Positions 8,609 through 16,970 of a stretch of 64,000 bases of DNA are shown one piece after another. Source of the DNA: Actinospineispora eucalypti (lineage in GTDB: Bacteria; Actinomycetota; Actinomycetes; Mycobacteriales; Pseudonocardiaceae); NCBI GenBank assembly GCA_014208095.1, contig JACHMT010000004.1, forward strand, positions 372,001-436,000, written 5' to 3'. Every line of letters begins with the position of its first letter. Position 1 is the stretch's first letter. A program made the position numbers and the translations under genes. The notes beneath the pieces are model-generated. The model saw nothing but the letters and a program-made list of their open reading frames with translations, was not told the origin of the DNA and ran no database searches.

Positions 8609-10302
8609 TGGCCAAGGAGCTGCGTTTCGACGAGGAGGCCCGCACGCTGCTGCGGGCCGGCGTGGACAAGCTGGCCGACGCGGTCAAGTCGACCCTGGGG
8701 CCCAAGGGTCGCAACGTCATCCTGGAGAAGATCACCGGAAGCCCGGTGGTGACCAACGACGGGGTCACCATCGCGCGCGAGATCCACCTCCCCGACCAGT
8801 TCGAGAACATGGGCGCGCAACTGGTCAAAGAGGCCGCGATCAAGACCAACGACGTGGTCGGGGACGGGACGACCACGGCCACCGTGCTGGCCCAGGCGAT
8901 CGTCCGGGAGGGCATGAAGGCGATCGGCGCCGGGGGCAACCCGGTGCTGGTCAAACGGGGGATCGATGTCGCCGTCGGTAAACTGGTTGCACACTTGGAG
9001 TCGGTTGCGCACCCGGTGCGCAGTGAGTCCGACCTGGCGCACGTGGCGGCCATCTCGGCCAACGACGACCCGAGCGTGGGTGAGGTGATCGCGCGCGCCC
9101 TGCACGCGGTCGGCGACACCGGGATCGTGTCGGTGGAGGAGGCGCCGGCGATCGGCATGGACGTCGAGTTCGTGGAGGGCTTCGAGTTCGACAACGGGTA
9201 CCTGTCGCCCTACCTGGTCACCGATCCGGGACGGCTGGAGGCGGTGCTGGACGACCCGTACCTGCTGCTCTCCGACCAGAAGATCACCGAGGTGCGCCAG
9301 CTGATGCCGGTGCTGGACCAGATCATGCGGGCCGACCGGCGGCCGCTGCTGGTGATCGCCGAGGACGTCACCGGTACCGCGCTGTCCATGCTGGTGCACA
9401 ACCACGTGAACGGCACGTTCCGCTCCTGCGCGGTGCGCGCGCCCGGGTTCGGCGACCGGCGGCTGCACAAGCTGGAGGACATCGCGGCGATCACCGGTGG
9501 GGCGGTGCTGTCCAAGCACTCGTCGTTCTCCCTGGAGACGATGAAGGTGGAGCACCTGGGCCGGGCCCGGCAGGTGCGGGTGACCGACAACGTCACCGCG
9601 ATCATCGACGGCGCCGGCTCGGCCGAGCAGCTGGCGTTCCGGGTGGCGCAGCTGCGGTCGGAGATGGGCCGGGCGCAGTACGGCATCGACGAGGACGTGC
9701 TGTCCGAACGGATCGGCGCGCTCACCGGGAAGATCGCGGTGATCCGGGTCGGCGCGCCCACCCCGGCCGAGCTGAACGAGCTGCAACACCGGGTGGAGGA
9801 TGCGCTGTCGGCCACCCGTGCGGCCATGGCCGAGGGCATCGTGGCCGGTGGCGGTGCTGCATTGGTGCACGCAGAGCAAGCGTTGGACGGGCTGGATCTG
9901 GCCGGCGACTACGCGGTGGGCGCGGACATCGTGCGCCGGGCACTCACCGAGCCGGCCTACCTGATCGCCTCGAACGCCGGTTACCCCGGCCAGGAGGTGG
10001 TCGCCCGGGTGTCGGCCATGGACGTGGACGAGGGCTTCGACGCGCTGGAGGGCCGCTACGGGAACATGATCGAACTGGGCATCGTGGACCCGCTGCGGGT
10101 GGCCAGGGCGGCGCTGCGCAACGGTGCCTCGGTGGCCGGGCTGCTGCTCACCACCAACTCGCTCATCGCCGAGGAGCAGACCCCGTGGGGCGGCAGTCGC
10201 GCCCTGATGACCGAGTTCGGCCCGTTGGACGAGGGCCTGCGCCAGCCGTCCCCGGACGCCAGCACCCCCCAGTCCCTCGGCCTGGGGCCGGCCATCGGTT
10301 AG
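8608..10302 (+). CDS. mimG: GroEL-like chaperonin dedicated to the monooxygenase
   Basis: Group I chaperonin homologue (564 aa). It keeps the ATP-site motifs LGPKGRNV, NDGVTIAREI and GDGTTTATVLAQ, and VEDALSATRAA near residue 400. The C-terminus ends LGLGPAIG and lacks the Gly-Gly-Met tail of housekeeping GroEL. No groES is adjacent. It overlaps the dehydrogenase stop by one base, so it is the last gene of the operon. A chaperonin-like protein in the same place (MimG) is required for functional MimA expression in heterologous hosts; the same client role is inferred here. Confidence 0.92.
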   Translation: MAKELRFDEEARTLLRAGVDKLADAVKSTLGPKGRNVILEKITGSPVVTNDGVTIAREIHLPDQFENMGAQLVKEAAIKTNDVVGDGTTTATVLAQAIVREGMKAIGAGGNPVLVKRGIDVAVGKLVAHLESVAHPVRSESDLAHVAAISANDDPSVGEVIARALHAVGDTGIVSVEEAPAIGMDVEFVEGFEFDNGYLSPYLVTDPGRLEAVLDDPYLLLSDQKITEVRQLMPVLDQIMRADRRPLLVIAEDVTGTALSMLVHNHVNGTFRSCAVRAPGFGDRRLHKLEDIAAITGGAVLSKHSSFSLETMKVEHLGRARQVRVTDNVTAIIDGAGSAEQLAFRVAQLRSEMGRAQYGIDEDVLSERIGALTGKIAVIRVGAPTPAELNELQHRVEDALSATRAAMAEGIVAGGGAALVHAEQALDGLDLAGDYAVGADIVRRALTEPAYLIASNAGYPGQEVVARVSAMDVDEGFDALEGRYGNMIELGIVDPLRVARAALRNGASVAGLLLTTNSLIAEEQTPWGGSRALMTEFGPLDEGLRQPSPDASTPQSLGLGPAIG

Positions 10303-10320
10303 GGCCGCGAGCCCGGCCGG

Positions 10321-10382
10321 CACACACCGGTTGGTGCTGGCACACGCTCAATTGCCCGTGTGCCAGCGCCGAACCGTGTGTG
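10321..10382. terminator. Large imperfect palindrome after the prm operon
   Basis: Arms 10321-10346 and 10357-10382 form a roughly 25-bp stem with a few mismatches and a 10-nt loop. The loop-proximal part is GCTGGCACACG paired with CGTGTGCCAGC. It lies 18 bp after the chaperonin stop, so it probably terminates the operon. There is no U-tract, and it ends about 28 bp before the next start, so a regulatory role for the repressor gene is also possible. Confidence 0.6.
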
Positions 10383-10410
10383 CGGGCCAGACTGGCCTAC
10401 GCTAAGCCGT

Positions 10411-11082
10411 GTGGACTCCGAGCGGTACTCGGCGGCGGTGGAGGACTACCTCAAGGTGATCTTCGCGTTCGAGGAGCGCGAGGACGCTTCGGTGACCACC
10501 TCGCGGCTGGCCGAGCGGCTCGGTGTGTCCGCGTCGTCGGTCTCCGGGATGGTGCGCAAGCTGGGCGAGCTGGGCCTGCTGGAGCATCGGCGGTACGGCG
10601 CGATCAGCTTCACCGAGAACGGCCGGCGGGTGGCGCTCGGCGTGGTCCGCCGGCACCGCCTGATCGAGCTGTACCTGGCCACCGAGCTGGGTTACGCCTG
10701 GGACGAGGTGCACGACGAGGCCGAGGTGCTGGAGCACGCGGTCTCCGACCGGCTGCTGGAGCGGATGGCCGAGCGGCTGGGCGACCCGACGGTGGATCCG
10801 CACGGCGACCCGATCCCCACCCGGGACGGACGGCTGGTCCCGTGGAACGCCCGGCGGCTGTCCGCCGTGCCGACCGGGGCGGGCGGGCAGTTCGTCCGGG
10901 TGGACGACGGCGACCCCGGAATGCTGCGGCACCTGAGCGCGGCCGGGATCGAGCTGGGGCAGCGGCTGGAGCTGCTGGAACGCGCGCCGTACGGCGGCTC
11001 CTACCTGGTGCGCGCCGCCTCCGGAGCCACCCACCAGCTGGGTCCGGAGTTGGTCGACGCGATGTGGTTGCGGGTCGACTGA
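10411..11082 (+). CDS. mntR: DtxR/MntR-family metal-dependent repressor
   Basis: Metalloregulator (223 aa). A winged helix lies at about residues 10-65 (SRLAERLGVSASSVSGMVRKL). A metal-binding and dimerisation domain follows (RRHRLIELYLATELGYAWDEVHDEAEVLEHAVSD carries the usual H, E and H ligands), then a C-terminal SH3-like domain from about 150. GTG 10411 begins the conserved start DSERYSAAVEDYLKVI. The next gene on this strand is an NRAMP transporter, pointing to manganese rather than iron control. The symbol is assigned by context, and IdeR-like iron sensing is not excluded. Confidence 0.85.
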   Translation: MDSERYSAAVEDYLKVIFAFEEREDASVTTSRLAERLGVSASSVSGMVRKLGELGLLEHRRYGAISFTENGRRVALGVVRRHRLIELYLATELGYAWDEVHDEAEVLEHAVSDRLLERMAERLGDPTVDPHGDPIPTRDGRLVPWNARRLSAVPTGAGGQFVRVDDGDPGMLRHLSAAGIELGQRLELLERAPYGGSYLVRAASGATHQLGPELVDAMWLRVD

Positions 11083-11090
11083 GCCTTGTC

Positions 11091-11136
11091 CGGGTTCCGG
11101 GTTCCGGGTTCCGGGTTCCGGGTTCCGGGTTCCGGG
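11091..11136. repeat. 7-bp tandem repeat (GGGTTCC)n
   Basis: About six and a half head-to-tail copies of GGGTTCC start right after the repressor stop. They directly precede the family A inverted-repeat element. A seven-base unit shifts frame each copy and is not coding. Slippage-prone. Confidence 0.85.
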
Positions 11137-11553
11137 CTTCGTGGCCGGCGGTTCGGTGGGGCGCGGTTTCGAAAGACGGCTTGGACGGGCCGGGGGAGTC
11201 GGTCTGCCGCGGTTTGGGCTCCCGGCCGCCAGCATTGTTACGGAGCGTGAGCATTGTGGGCCGGGTTCGGTCCGTCCGGTTCATCGAGCTCGACACCAGT
11301 CTCCTTTTTTCAAGATCGAAGCAGACTGGTGTCGAGCTCGACGCGGCCTGCCGACGGAATCGCCAGCACGGGTCCGGTACATCGCTACACTCCGTCACGA
11401 CGGCCGCCACGCGCCAATCGATCGGCGCGAGCGCGGGCGCCGAGTGCCGCGAAACCGCGCGGGACGAGTTCCGAGCCGCGGCAGACCGACCCCCGGGCCG
11501 TCCGAGCCGTCTTTCGAACCGCGGTTCCACCGCACCGCCAGGCACGAAACTCA
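11135..11553. repeat. Family A inverted-repeat element, copy 1
   Basis: A non-coding element of about 420 bp filling the mntR-mntH gap. Outer arms 11135-11225 and 11462-11553 are imperfect inverted repeats of ~90 bp, both carrying TTCGAAAGACGGC and GGTCTGCCGCGG. At the centre is a perfect 19-bp stem, 11284-11302 with 11323-11341 (TCGAGCTCGACACCAGTCT), around a 20-nt loop containing a T6 run. The element at 59.3 kb shares both the arm motifs (CTTGGACGG...GGTCTGCCG) and the central hairpin, in inverted orientation. No transposase is encoded. The remaining ~100 bp up to mntH (11554-11655) holds only the promoter region. Confidence 0.8.
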
Positions 11554-11647
11554 GGCCGCGACCCGCCAGGCCGGGGTGGTTGACGGGGTTGCGCCGAGCG
11601 GGGGTTGTGGTAGGGCACACTTGGGTTTTCGCTAGGGCGTAGCTTAA

Positions 11648-11665
11648 AGTTAGGCATGCCGAACT
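11648..11665. promoter_or_regulatory. Candidate MntR operator over the transporter start
   Basis: An 18-bp palindrome with one mismatched pair: AGTTAGGCA followed by TGCCGAACT. It resembles DtxR/MntR-type TTAGG...CCTAA boxes and includes the transporter start codon at 11656-11658. Binding of the upstream metallorepressor here would block transcription or translation start. Confidence 0.5.
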
Positions 11666-12945
11666 CTGGTGTGGTGACCTCTGCGGAAAGTGCGCCCGCC
11701 GGGGCGGCCTCCCTCACCGAGCTGCGCGCGCGGGGCCGGGTGCGCGGGCCGGTTGCGCTGCTGGGGCCGGCCTTCGTGGCCGCGGTGGCCTACATCGACC
11801 CGGGCAACTTCGCCACCAACTTCACCGCCGGCGCGCACTTCGGCTACACCCTGGTGTGGGTGATCGTCGGGGCCAACCTGATGGCCATGCTGGTGCAGTA
11901 CCTCTCGGCCAAGACCGGCGTCGCCACCGGCCGGGACCTGCCCGAACTGTGCCGCGAGCACCTGCCGAAGCCGGTCTCCCGCGGCCTCTGGGTGCAGGCC
12001 GAACTGATCGCCATGGCCACCGACCTGGCCGAGTTCGTCGGCGCGGCGGTCGGGCTGAACCTGCTGTTCGGCGTGCCGTTGCTGCACGCCGGGCTGATCA
12101 CCGCGGTGGTCGCGTTCGGCATCCTGGCGCTGGAGCAGCGCGGCTACCGGCGGTTCGAGCTGGCCATCGCCGGCCTGCTGGGCATCGTGTTCCTCGGCTT
12201 CGCCTACGACCTGCTGCTGGTGGGCGCCTCGGCCGGCGAGGCGGCCGCCGGGCTGGTGCCGAGCTTCGCCGGCTCGGAGAGCGTGCTGCTCGCGGCCGGC
12301 ATCATCGGCGCCACCGTGATGCCGCACGTGGTCTACCTGCACTCCGCGCTGACCAAGAACCGGGTGCTGACGCGGACCGCCGAGGAGCGCCGGCAGGTGC
12401 TCCGGTTCGCCCGGCTGGACGTTTTCGTCGGGCTCGGCGCCGCCGGATTGATCAACCTGTCCATGCTGTTCATCGCCGCGTCGCTGTTCGCCGGGCGCGC
12501 GGGCGCATCGGAGGTGGACTCCATCGAGGCGGCGCACGCCGGGCTGGGCCAGCTGGTCGGCGGCGGCGCCGCGCTGGCGTTCGCGGTGGCGCTGCTGGCT
12601 TCCGGCCTGTCCTCGTCCTCGGTGGGCACCTATGCCGGCCAGGTGGTCATGCAGGGCTTCATCCGGATGCGCATCCCGCTGTTCCTGCGCCGCGCGCTGA
12701 CCATGCTGCCGGCCCTGGTGGTGCTCGGGCTCGGGCTTCCGACCACGGACAGCCTGGTGGTGTCGCAGGTGGTGCTGTCCTTCGGCATCCCGTTCGCCCT
12801 GGTCCCGATGATCATGCTGACCCGGCGCGCCGACGTCATGGGCGAGCTGGTGAACCGCCGGCTCACCACCCTGGTGGCCTCGGCCATCGCGGGCGTGATC
12901 ATCGTGCTGAACGCCTATCTGCTCTGGGACCTCTTCGTCGGCTGA
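11656..12945 (+). CDS. mntH: NRAMP-family Mn2+/Fe2+ transporter
   Basis: Proton-coupled divalent metal importer (429 aa) in the plasma membrane with about 11 hydrophobic helices. The TM1 metal-binding motif DPGN is at 48-51 (AYIDPGNFATN), and the TM6 motif is GATVMPHVVYLHS. The N-terminal ~30 residues are polar. The nearby MntR-like repressor and the palindrome covering its ATG indicate metal-repressed expression. No clear Shine-Dalgarno precedes the ATG, so a very short or leaderless transcript is possible. Confidence 0.93.
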   Translation: MPNSGVVTSAESAPAGAASLTELRARGRVRGPVALLGPAFVAAVAYIDPGNFATNFTAGAHFGYTLVWVIVGANLMAMLVQYLSAKTGVATGRDLPELCREHLPKPVSRGLWVQAELIAMATDLAEFVGAAVGLNLLFGVPLLHAGLITAVVAFGILALEQRGYRRFELAIAGLLGIVFLGFAYDLLLVGASAGEAAAGLVPSFAGSESVLLAAGIIGATVMPHVVYLHSALTKNRVLTRTAEERRQVLRFARLDVFVGLGAAGLINLSMLFIAASLFAGRAGASEVDSIEAAHAGLGQLVGGGAALAFAVALLASGLSSSSVGTYAGQVVMQGFIRMRIPLFLRRALTMLPALVVLGLGLPTTDSLVVSQVVLSFGIPFALVPMIMLTRRADVMGELVNRRLTTLVASAIAGVIIVLNAYLLWDLFVG

Positions 12946-13036
12946 TCCGCCTCGGCGCCAGAAGTCGCGCTCCCACTTCACCCCGTCGTACCCTCCCGGC
13001 CATGATCCGGTTGCTGAAGGTCTTTCCATTCCGCTT

Positions 13037-13059
13037 GTAGGATGTAGGATTGTCGACAA
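13037..13059. promoter_or_regulatory. Direct repeat plus palindrome upstream of MHS transporter
   Basis: GTAGGAT occurs twice in tandem (13037-13050), followed by the perfect palindrome TTGTCGACAA (13050-13059). The site lies 120 bp before the transporter start. GntR/FCD-type regulators often bind TTGTNNACAA-like sites; which regulator acts here is unknown. The rest of the 12946-13178 gap shows nothing else clear. Confidence 0.4.
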
Positions 13060-13178
13060 CTCGGTGTGTCGAACGTCACTCCGGGTGTGGAAATCCTTAT
13101 GGAGGGGAACGGGAACGGTGGGTTCACCGGCTTTCCGGAGTGCGCTCGGCGTTCCCGATGACGGATAAGGAGCTGGCA

Positions 13179-14531
13179 ATGACGACGTCCGAGGCGGGCC
13201 AGCCGGTCGAGGTCGACGAAAAAACCGTACGAAAGGCCGTCGGCGCGGCGGCCATGGGAAATCTGGTCGAGTGGTTCGACTACGGCATATACAGCTACGT
13301 CGCGGTGATCATCGCGCACAATTTCTTCCCCGGCGGTGACTCGGCCAGCAACCTGGCTCTCACCTTCGCACTGTTCTCGGTGGCCTACCTGGTCCGCCCG
13401 CTCGGCGGCCTGATTCTCGGCCCGCTGGGCGACCGGATCGGCCGCAAGCGGGTGCTGGCACTGACCATCGTGGTGATGTCGGGGGCCAGCTTCTGTATCG
13501 GCCTGATGCCAACCTTCGAGATGGTCGGTTGGTTCGCGCCGCTGCTGCTGGTGGTGGCCCGGTTGGTCCAGGGCTTCGCCACCGGCGGCGAGTACGGCGG
13601 TGCCGCCGCGTTCATCGCGGAGTACGCACCGGACAAGCGGCGGGGCTTCTACTGCAGCTTCCTGGAGTTCGGCACCACCGGCGGGTTCGTGCTGGCCGCC
13701 GGCCTGGTCACCGCGCTGCAGGCCGGCCTGAGCCCGGACAACATGAACGCGTGGGGTTGGCGGATCCCGTTCCTGATCGCCGGACCGCTCGGCATCGTGG
13801 GGCTCTACCTGCGGAGCAAGCTGGAGGACACGCCGGCCTTCCAGCAGCTGGAAGAGGCGGCCAGCGTCTCGGAGTCGCCGCTGCGGGACGTGCTCACGCA
13901 CCACTGGCAGCCGATCGTGCGCTGCTTCTTCCTGGTGCTGTTCTACAACGTCGCGGTGTACGCGATCTTGTTCCACATGCCGTCCTACCTGGAGGCCACG
14001 CTCAAGCTGCCGGCCACCACCGCACTGCTCTACATCCTGGCCATGATGTTGCTGATCATGTTCGTGATCATCCCGATCGGCGCGCTCTCCGACCGGGTCG
14101 GCCGGAAGCCGCTGATCGTCACCTCGGCGGTCGGCCTGATCGTGCTGTCCTACCCGGCGTACCTGTTGCTGGGCCGGGGCACCGTGGGCGGCACGATCGC
14201 CGGGCTGGCCATCCTCGGCGTGCTGCTGGTGCTGCTGCTGGGCACCATGTCGGCCACGCTGCCGGCGCTGTTCGACACCGACGTCCGCTACGGCGGGTTC
14301 TCCATCGGGTACAACCTGTCCACCTCGCTCTTCGGCGGCACGGCGCCGGCGATCATGACCTATCTGATCGTGGAGCTGGACGACCCGACGCTGCCCGGCA
14401 TCTACATCGCGGTCGCCTCGCTGATCTCCTTCTTCGTCGTGATCAAGATGAAGGAGAGCGCCGGGCACCCGCTGCCCGGGGCCAAGGCCAACGTGGCGCG
14501 CGGGGAGTCATCCGCCCCGCAGCCATCCTGA
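13179..14531 (+). CDS. MFS transporter, metabolite:H+ symporter (MHS/ProP-like) family
   Basis: Twelve-helix secondary transporter (450 aa). MHS hallmarks are NLVEWFDYGIY near the N-terminus, the loop motif GPLGDRIGRKRVL and QGFATGGEYGGAA. Relatives import organic acids, betaine or dicarboxylates; substrate unknown. ATG 13179 is chosen for AAGGAG six bases upstream. The 3' end overlaps the convergent GGCT-like gene by 24 bp. Confidence 0.88.
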   Translation: MTTSEAGQPVEVDEKTVRKAVGAAAMGNLVEWFDYGIYSYVAVIIAHNFFPGGDSASNLALTFALFSVAYLVRPLGGLILGPLGDRIGRKRVLALTIVVMSGASFCIGLMPTFEMVGWFAPLLLVVARLVQGFATGGEYGGAAAFIAEYAPDKRRGFYCSFLEFGTTGGFVLAAGLVTALQAGLSPDNMNAWGWRIPFLIAGPLGIVGLYLRSKLEDTPAFQQLEEAASVSESPLRDVLTHHWQPIVRCFFLVLFYNVAVYAILFHMPSYLEATLKLPATTALLYILAMMLLIMFVIIPIGALSDRVGRKPLIVTSAVGLIVLSYPAYLLLGRGTVGGTIAGLAILGVLLVLLLGTMSATLPALFDTDVRYGGFSIGYNLSTSLFGGTAPAIMTYLIVELDDPTLPGIYIAVASLISFFVVIKMKESAGHPLPGAKANVARGESSAPQPS

Positions 14532-15224
14532 CGGGTCCAGGCTGACCCTGGTCGGCGCCCCGGACACCTCATCGGCGGTCAGCCCGTCGTCGGGGGCCGG
14601 GGCGCCGATCAGTTCACGGGCCTTCACCTGGTCGACCTCCTCGCAGCGGACCGGGTCGCCGTTCATCAACAGCGGCCGGCGGTGAGGGGGAAGTCCCAGG
14701 TAGCAGTAGGGGCGGTCGACCTCCGTGCCGGTTTCGGTGCGCACCTCACCGGTGCGGAGGCGGGCCAGCCGGTAGCGCTCGCCCCGCCCTTCGCAGACAT
14801 CCAGCACAGCCAGCTGCTCCGGTGTGGCCAGCCAGAGCGAGTGCCGCTCGGTGACTCCGGGGGCGGCGGCGAGCACGGCCGGGCGCTGCCCGTCCCGTTT
14901 GCGCACCCCGGTCGCCCACACGGCGGCCAACCCCTCGGCGACCACGGCCAGCACCACCACGGGGCCGGTGAGGCCGAGCTCCGCGCGCAACCACGTGATC
15001 TTGGAAGGGCAGCGGTTGGAGCCGTAGGCCAGCACCGGGAACCGGCCGGTCAGGGGCGGTGCGCCGTGCCCGGCCAGCCAGTCGTCCAACGGCTCGCCCC
15101 GCACCCCGCCGTCCACGATCCGGTGGCCGAGACCGTCCAGGTGCACGAACGAGCCGTCCGGCATCCCGCCCGGGTACGGGTCGGCCGGGTAGTCCTCGTC
15201 GGGAAATCTGTCGCGCACGGACAC
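14508..15224 (-). CDS. GGCT-fold-like hypothetical protein
   Basis: A 238-aa soluble protein. VLAYGSNRCP is the glycine-rich loop of gamma-glutamylcyclotransferase-like folds, and CEGRGERYRL may carry the catalytic glutamate. The fold covers about residues 65-180. A cyclotransferase role is only suggested. GTG start with no clear ribosome site. It is divergent from the next MFS gene with just seven bases between the two starts. Confidence 0.55.
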   Translation of the reverse strand: MSVRDRFPDEDYPADPYPGGMPDGSFVHLDGLGHRIVDGGVRGEPLDDWLAGHGAPPLTGRFPVLAYGSNRCPSKITWLRAELGLTGPVVVLAVVAEGLAAVWATGVRKRDGQRPAVLAAAPGVTERHSLWLATPEQLAVLDVCEGRGERYRLARLRTGEVRTETGTEVDRPYCYLGLPPHRRPLLMNGDPVRCEEVDQVKARELIGAPAPDDGLTADEVSGAPTRVSLDPSGWLRGG

Positions 15225-15231
15225 TACGGTA

Positions 15232-16452
15232 ATGGTCGGGATGGGGACTCAGAGCAGCGTTCGCGGGGGCGCGTTCCGGCTGTTGCTGTGCACCACGGTG
15301 CTCGGTTTCGGCGGGTACGCGCTGCTTCTGCCGGTCGTGCCGCTGTGGGTCGCGCACGGGGGCTCGGGCGCCTTCGGCGCGGGTGCGAGCACCGGCGTGT
15401 TCATGTTGTTCACCGTGCTGAGCCAGTTCGGCGTGCCGTGGTTGCTGCGCCGGATCGGTCACCGCTGGGTACTCGGCATCGGGCTGGCCCTGGTCGGAGC
15501 CCCGGCACCGGCCTTCGCGCTGTCCGCCGCGCTGGCCCCGGTGCTAGGGCTGAGCGCGGTGCGCGGCGTGGGGTTCGGGCTGCTCACCGTCGGCGGCGCC
15601 GCGCTGGTCGCGGAGCTGGCGCCGGCGGGGGAGCACGGCCGGGCGTCGGCCTGGCTGGGTGTGGCGATCGGGCTGCCCCAGCTGACCCTGCTGCCGCTGG
15701 GCGTCACCGGCGTGGACCGGCTGGGTTTCCCGGTGGTGCTGGCGCTCGGCGCGTCGCCGCTGCTCGCCCTGCCCCTGGTGCCGTTCCTGGGTCCGCCGGC
15801 GCGGGCCGTCGCTCGGGCCGCCCCTTCGGCGGGGCGGGGCGAGGGTGGGCGGGCGGCCAGTGCGGCCGGCGGATTCGGGCGGGCAGGGCCGGGAGGGTGG
15901 GCCGTGACGGCCGGGCCGGTGGTGGCGATGCTGGCTTGCGCCACCGCGCAGGGCGGGCTGGTCACCTTCCTGCCGCTGGTCGCCGAGGCGGGCGCGGTGA
16001 CCGTGGCGCTGTTCGGCACGGCGGTCGGTGCGCTGGCCGGGCGGCTGGTGGCCGGCGAGCTGGTGGACCGGTACTCGCTGGGCGGCCGGCTGCTCGCCCC
16101 GGGGGTCGCATTCACGCTGGTCGGCATGTTGGTCGAGGTCTTCGCGGTGAGCGCCGAGGCGCCCGCCGGGCTGGCCGAGGTCGGGGTGTTCTCCGGCGGG
16201 GCGCTGCTGGTGGGCCTCGGCTTCGGCCTGGTGCAGAACGACTCGCTGGTGGCGCTGTTCGCCGCCGCCGGCCCGGCCCGCTACGGCCACGCCAGCGCGG
16301 TGTGGAACATCGCCTACGATGCCGGCACCGGCGTCGGGGCGCTCGGCCTGGGCGCCGTCGCCCAGGCGTTCGGCTTCGGCGGCGCGTTCGGCGTGGCGGC
16401 GGCGCTGGTGCTGGTCGCCACCCCCTTCACCCTGCGCCGCCGCCCGTGCTGA
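15232..16452 (+). CDS. MFS transporter
   Basis: Hydrophobic 406-aa transporter of about 12 helices with a charged Gly/Ala-rich central loop near residues 195-220. RRIGH is a degenerate MFS loop motif. Substrate unknown; a drug or sugar efflux type is possible. ATG 15232 lies seven bases from the divergent GTG. Neither gene has room for a leader, so leaderless transcripts are likely; ATG 15241 is an alternative start. Confidence 0.75.
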   Translation: MVGMGTQSSVRGGAFRLLLCTTVLGFGGYALLLPVVPLWVAHGGSGAFGAGASTGVFMLFTVLSQFGVPWLLRRIGHRWVLGIGLALVGAPAPAFALSAALAPVLGLSAVRGVGFGLLTVGGAALVAELAPAGEHGRASAWLGVAIGLPQLTLLPLGVTGVDRLGFPVVLALGASPLLALPLVPFLGPPARAVARAAPSAGRGEGGRAASAAGGFGRAGPGGWAVTAGPVVAMLACATAQGGLVTFLPLVAEAGAVTVALFGTAVGALAGRLVAGELVDRYSLGGRLLAPGVAFTLVGMLVEVFAVSAEAPAGLAEVGVFSGGALLVGLGFGLVQNDSLVALFAAAGPARYGHASAVWNIAYDAGTGVGALGLGAVAQAFGFGGAFGVAAALVLVATPFTLRRRPC

Positions 16453-16767
16453 TCAGACCTTGGTCGGCTCCAGCACCCCGACCCTGGCCCGCCCCACTAC
16501 CACCGGCCCCCGGTTGACCTCGCCCACCTCCAGGCGCATCGCGCTGCCCATCCGCTTCTCCATCCCGGCGGCCACCGCGCCCGCGGCGAGCGCGGTCGAC
16601 TCGTCGGGGAACAGCATCACGGTCATCGCGTCGCCGTCCCCGATGTCCACGGCCGCATAGAGCAGGGCGCCCACCTGGTCCGGGATGCTGTCCGCGAGCT
16701 CCGGCGTGACCCGCCCGAACAGGTCGGCCACGGAGTCGGTGCGATACCGGCGAACCACCGCGTACAT
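16453..16767 (-). CDS. Small hypothetical protein
   Basis: A 104-aa protein starting MYAVVRRYRTDSV. Alternating strand/helix content and length would fit a dimeric alpha-beta (ABM-like) barrel, but no family is recognised. ATG 16767 has AGAGGGA six bases upstream. A strong promoter lies in the preceding gap. Confidence 0.65.
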   Translation of the reverse strand: MYAVVRRYRTDSVADLFGRVTPELADSIPDQVGALLYAAVDIGDGDAMTVMLFPDESTALAAGAVAAGMEKRMGSAMRLEVGEVNRGPVVVGRARVGVLEPTKV

Positions 16768-16776
16768 AATTTCCCT

Positions 16777-16837
16777 CTCTGTTGAATTAATTGCCGAGCG
16801 CAGTCTAACCGGAGCTCGGCGGACTTTGTCAACAGAG
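16777..16837 (-). promoter_or_regulatory. Sigma-70-type promoter inside nested inverted repeats
   Basis: On the minus strand, TTGACA (complement of 16827-16832) and TTAGAC (complement of 16803-16808) form a -35/-10 pair with an 18-bp spacer. They drive the 104-aa gene. Outer inverted repeats CTCTGTTGA (16777-16785) and TCAACAGAG (16829-16837), and inner ones GCCGAGC (16793-16799) and GCTCGGC (16814-16820), overlap the promoter and could bind a repressor. The rest of the gap to 16970 is featureless. Confidence 0.6.
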
Positions 16838-16970
16838 ATTGAATTAGGACGGGAAGCGGTAGCTTCTTGTGTGTGGAACCCGCCGAGACCCGCAAACTGG
16901 CCCGGCATCGCGGACTACCCCAGTGGCCATCAACATCTGGGTGAGCGCATGCGGGCCGGGAGTGAGGATG

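Noticed and set aside
8608..10302. Housekeeping groEL
   Set aside because: No GGM tail, no groES, and overlap with the monooxygenase operon.
8461..10323. A 620-codon open frame antisense to the chaperonin
   Set aside because: Composition is His/Arg/Gln-rich shadow sequence; the plus strand encodes a complete GroEL-like protein.
11141..11642. Several open frames across the 11.1 kb element
   Set aside because: They follow the palindrome symmetry (similar peptides on both strands) and carry no domain.
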